Source: Thermofilum uzonense
Lineage (GTDB): Archaea > Thermoproteota > Thermoprotei > Thermofilales > Thermofilaceae
DNA: 64,000 nucleotides
NCBI RefSeq assembly: GCF_000993805.1
Contig: NZ_CP009961.1
Location: 986,714-1,050,713, forward strand
Reading direction: 5' to 3'
This document shows positions 62,961 to 64,000 of the stretch, piece after piece. The first letter of the stretch is position 1. Every line of letters starts with the position of its first letter. The notes beneath the pieces were generated by a model. The model saw only the letters and a program-made list of their open reading frames with translations. It did no database searches and was not told the origin of the DNA. The translations under genes were made by a program, and so were the position numbers.

Positions 62961-64000
62961 TTAGGCGCTAACTCCTAGGAGCTTCTCTACCAGGTCTGGC
63001 AAGCCCTCCTGACGTGCGGGGGGCGGCAGCATGGTGATATATACTCTCAAAGGACCCTTGAACTGTATGTACCCCTCGTCGGTGAGCCTCTGTAGAGCCT
63101 CGTCCGTTTCGCGGGGTGTGAGCTTCCTGAGCCGATAATTTTCACAGATTAGCTCAATGTACCTCTGGATATCTCTGAGAGTGATAAAGCTTTGGTTCAG
63201 CTGCCTTGAAGCCAATAATATAGCGGACAATACTACGCGTTCAGCTGTTCCAAGCGTTTCAGGGTTGATAGAGAAAAGGTATTTTTCACGCAAGCCCTGC
63301 TCTATGGCCCTGTTTATGTGGTTATAGGAGAGCTTCTCATCTTTGCTGGTCTCAGCTATTTGCGCTGCAATAAGCAGGATATCAAGAGCCTTCCTCAAGT
63401 CAGAGTCGAAGAGAGTAACAGTGACCTCGGCCAGATACTCTGCAACAGCCTCGGGAAAAGTTCCAATGACAAACGCCTCGGATGCCCGATAGAGGATTAT
63501 ATCGACCAATTGATCACGAGTATAAGCGGGATAGTTTACTATCATGTTGCCGAGCGAGGACTGCTCTTCAGGAGCAAGGCGTTGAGACCAGCTCTCATCC
63601 CTCGAAATGAATATCACACCACTAACATTCTCGACGCCGAGCTCGGAAAGCCTGGTCAAGTTGTAAACTATTTGTCCACCTCTTAGCGAACGGTAGCCCG
63701 AAAGCTGGTCTGCTTCGTCGATGGTTAAAATGAATGTCTTTCCCTTTTCTTTGCGCAGGGATGAGACGAACTTGTCAAACAGCTCGCCCGCGCTCAGGCT
63801 GCGTGAAGCTTTGCCGCCCATCTTTGTAAGCAACTGTGAATAGAATACCCAGGGAGATATGTCTGCCAGAGCACGGAGGTTAACGTAGACGTGCTGGATG
63901 AGTGGATTTTCCTCTCGTAAAGACTTCAAGAGCAGGTGTGAAGAAGTAGTCTTTCCCGTACCTTTCGGGCCGATCAGTTGTATCACCTTAAAAAAGGGCG
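62961..64000 (-). CDS. Orc1/Cdc6-family replication initiator, 5' truncated by window
   Basis: AAA+ ATPase with Walker A GPKGTGKTT, Walker B LTIDEAD, sensor region IFISRDE and a winged-helix C-terminus (IQRYIELICENYRLRKL). The frame is open to the window end (residues PFFK before the first listed GTG), and family members have about 40-50 residues ahead of Walker A, so the true start is outside. It binds origin DNA; an origin could lie just beyond the edge. Confidence 0.9.
   Translation of the reverse strand, partial: PFFKVIQLIGPKGTGKTTSSHLLLKSLREENPLIQHVYVNLRALADISPWVFYSQLLTKMGGKASRSLSAGELFDKFVSSLRKEKGKTFILTIDEADQLSGYRSLRGGQIVYNLTRLSELGVENVSGVIFISRDESWSQRLAPEEQSSLGNMIVNYPAYTRDQLVDIILYRASEAFVIGTFPEAVAEYLAEVTVTLFDSDLRKALDILLIAAQIAETSKDEKLSYNHINRAIEQGLREKYLFSINPETLGTAERVVLSAILLASRQLNQSFITLRDIQRYIELICENYRLRKLTPRETDEALQRLTDEGYIQFKGPLRVYITMLPPPARQEGLPDLVEKLLGVSA

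Noticed and set aside
63900-64000. Replication origin next to the Orc1/Cdc6 gene
   Set aside because: The upstream side of the gene is outside the window; no origin-box repeats or AT-rich unwinding element are visible inside.

Overview
The window looks like a hyperthermophilic crenarchaeon (Thermoproteota), most like the Thermofilum lineage. This is inferred from archaeal-type enzymes (TrpB2-type tryptophan synthase, short archaeal prolyl-tRNA synthetase, crenarchaeal XPF, Dph2, AGOG 8-oxoguanine glycosylase, pyruvoyl-dependent arginine decarboxylase, Orc1/Cdc6), from tRNA genes with extra non-canonical introns, and from many genes with a TATA-like box about 20-35 bases before the start codon, as expected of leaderless mRNAs. 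The species cannot be named from the sequence alone.

Layout. 1-3.2 kb: a TnpB-only IS200/IS605-type element with a passenger gene and a very GC-rich interior, inserted beside an intron-bearing tRNA-Gly gene. 3.4-9.4 kb: membrane and secreted proteins, a tiny glutamate-rich protein, ROK sugar kinase and cysS. 9.4-11.7 kb: a polar amino acid ABC transporter. 11.8-14 kb: an ACT-like protein, Mrp/Nbp35 ATPase and a site-2-type protease. 14.1-17.8 kb: a PotABCD polyamine transporter. 17.8-20.1 kb: a tandem SagB-type nitroreductase and a dITP/XTP pyrophosphatase. 20.1-25.7 kb: five co-directional pilin-like or surface proteins with no motor genes. 25.8-29.5 kb: a TtuA/Ncs6-type tRNA thiolase with a ubiquitin-like sulfur carrier, a CRM RNA-binding protein, a phosphoesterase and class II HMG-CoA reductase. 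30-33.9 kb: CPBP protease, RibU-like ECF subunit, a second element copy, a presenilin-like protease and arginine decarboxylase. 33.9-41.7 kb: a compact minus-strand run of nucleic-acid and Fe-S genes (XPF, topoisomerase IA, PhoH-KH ATPase, Dph2, radical SAM), with an endonuclease IV-like gene opposite. 41.8-42.4 kb: a third element copy. 42.4-48.1 kb: TpiA, an NDP-sugar pyrophosphorylase with a degenerate phosphohexomutase, AGOG and a circularly permuted GTPase. 48.1-52.3 kb: a probable Thermotoga-type inositol catabolic cluster. 52.4-56.5 kb: an RNase Z-like hydrolase, an acetyltransferase, and a cellulose-synthase-like glycosyltransferase with a MinD-like ATPase. 56.5-64 kb: ProS, a tRNA-Thr gene with two introns, mevalonate kinase, TrpB2, an HTH-ACT regulator, DHH phosphoesterase, an ASCH protein and a truncated Orc1/Cdc6.

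How genes fit together. HMG-CoA reductase and mevalonate kinase belong to the mevalonate route to archaeal lipids. Arginine decarboxylase and PotABCD suggest polyamine making and uptake. IolM-, IolN- and IolO-like proteins make three successive steps from scyllo-inosose to D-tagaturonate. The ubiquitin-like carrier and the PP-loop enzyme are a sulfur relay to tRNA.

Points most worth a second look: (1) two ~515-base internally deleted copies of the TnpB element that keep both ends and the region where a guide (omega) RNA would be encoded; (2) coupled genes whose conserved N-termini lack an ATG/GTG/TTG start but have an ACG just after the upstream stop; (3) the pilin-like five-gene cluster; (4) the archaeal inositol cluster; (5) a glycosyltransferase/MinD pair whose P-loop lacks its usual lysine.
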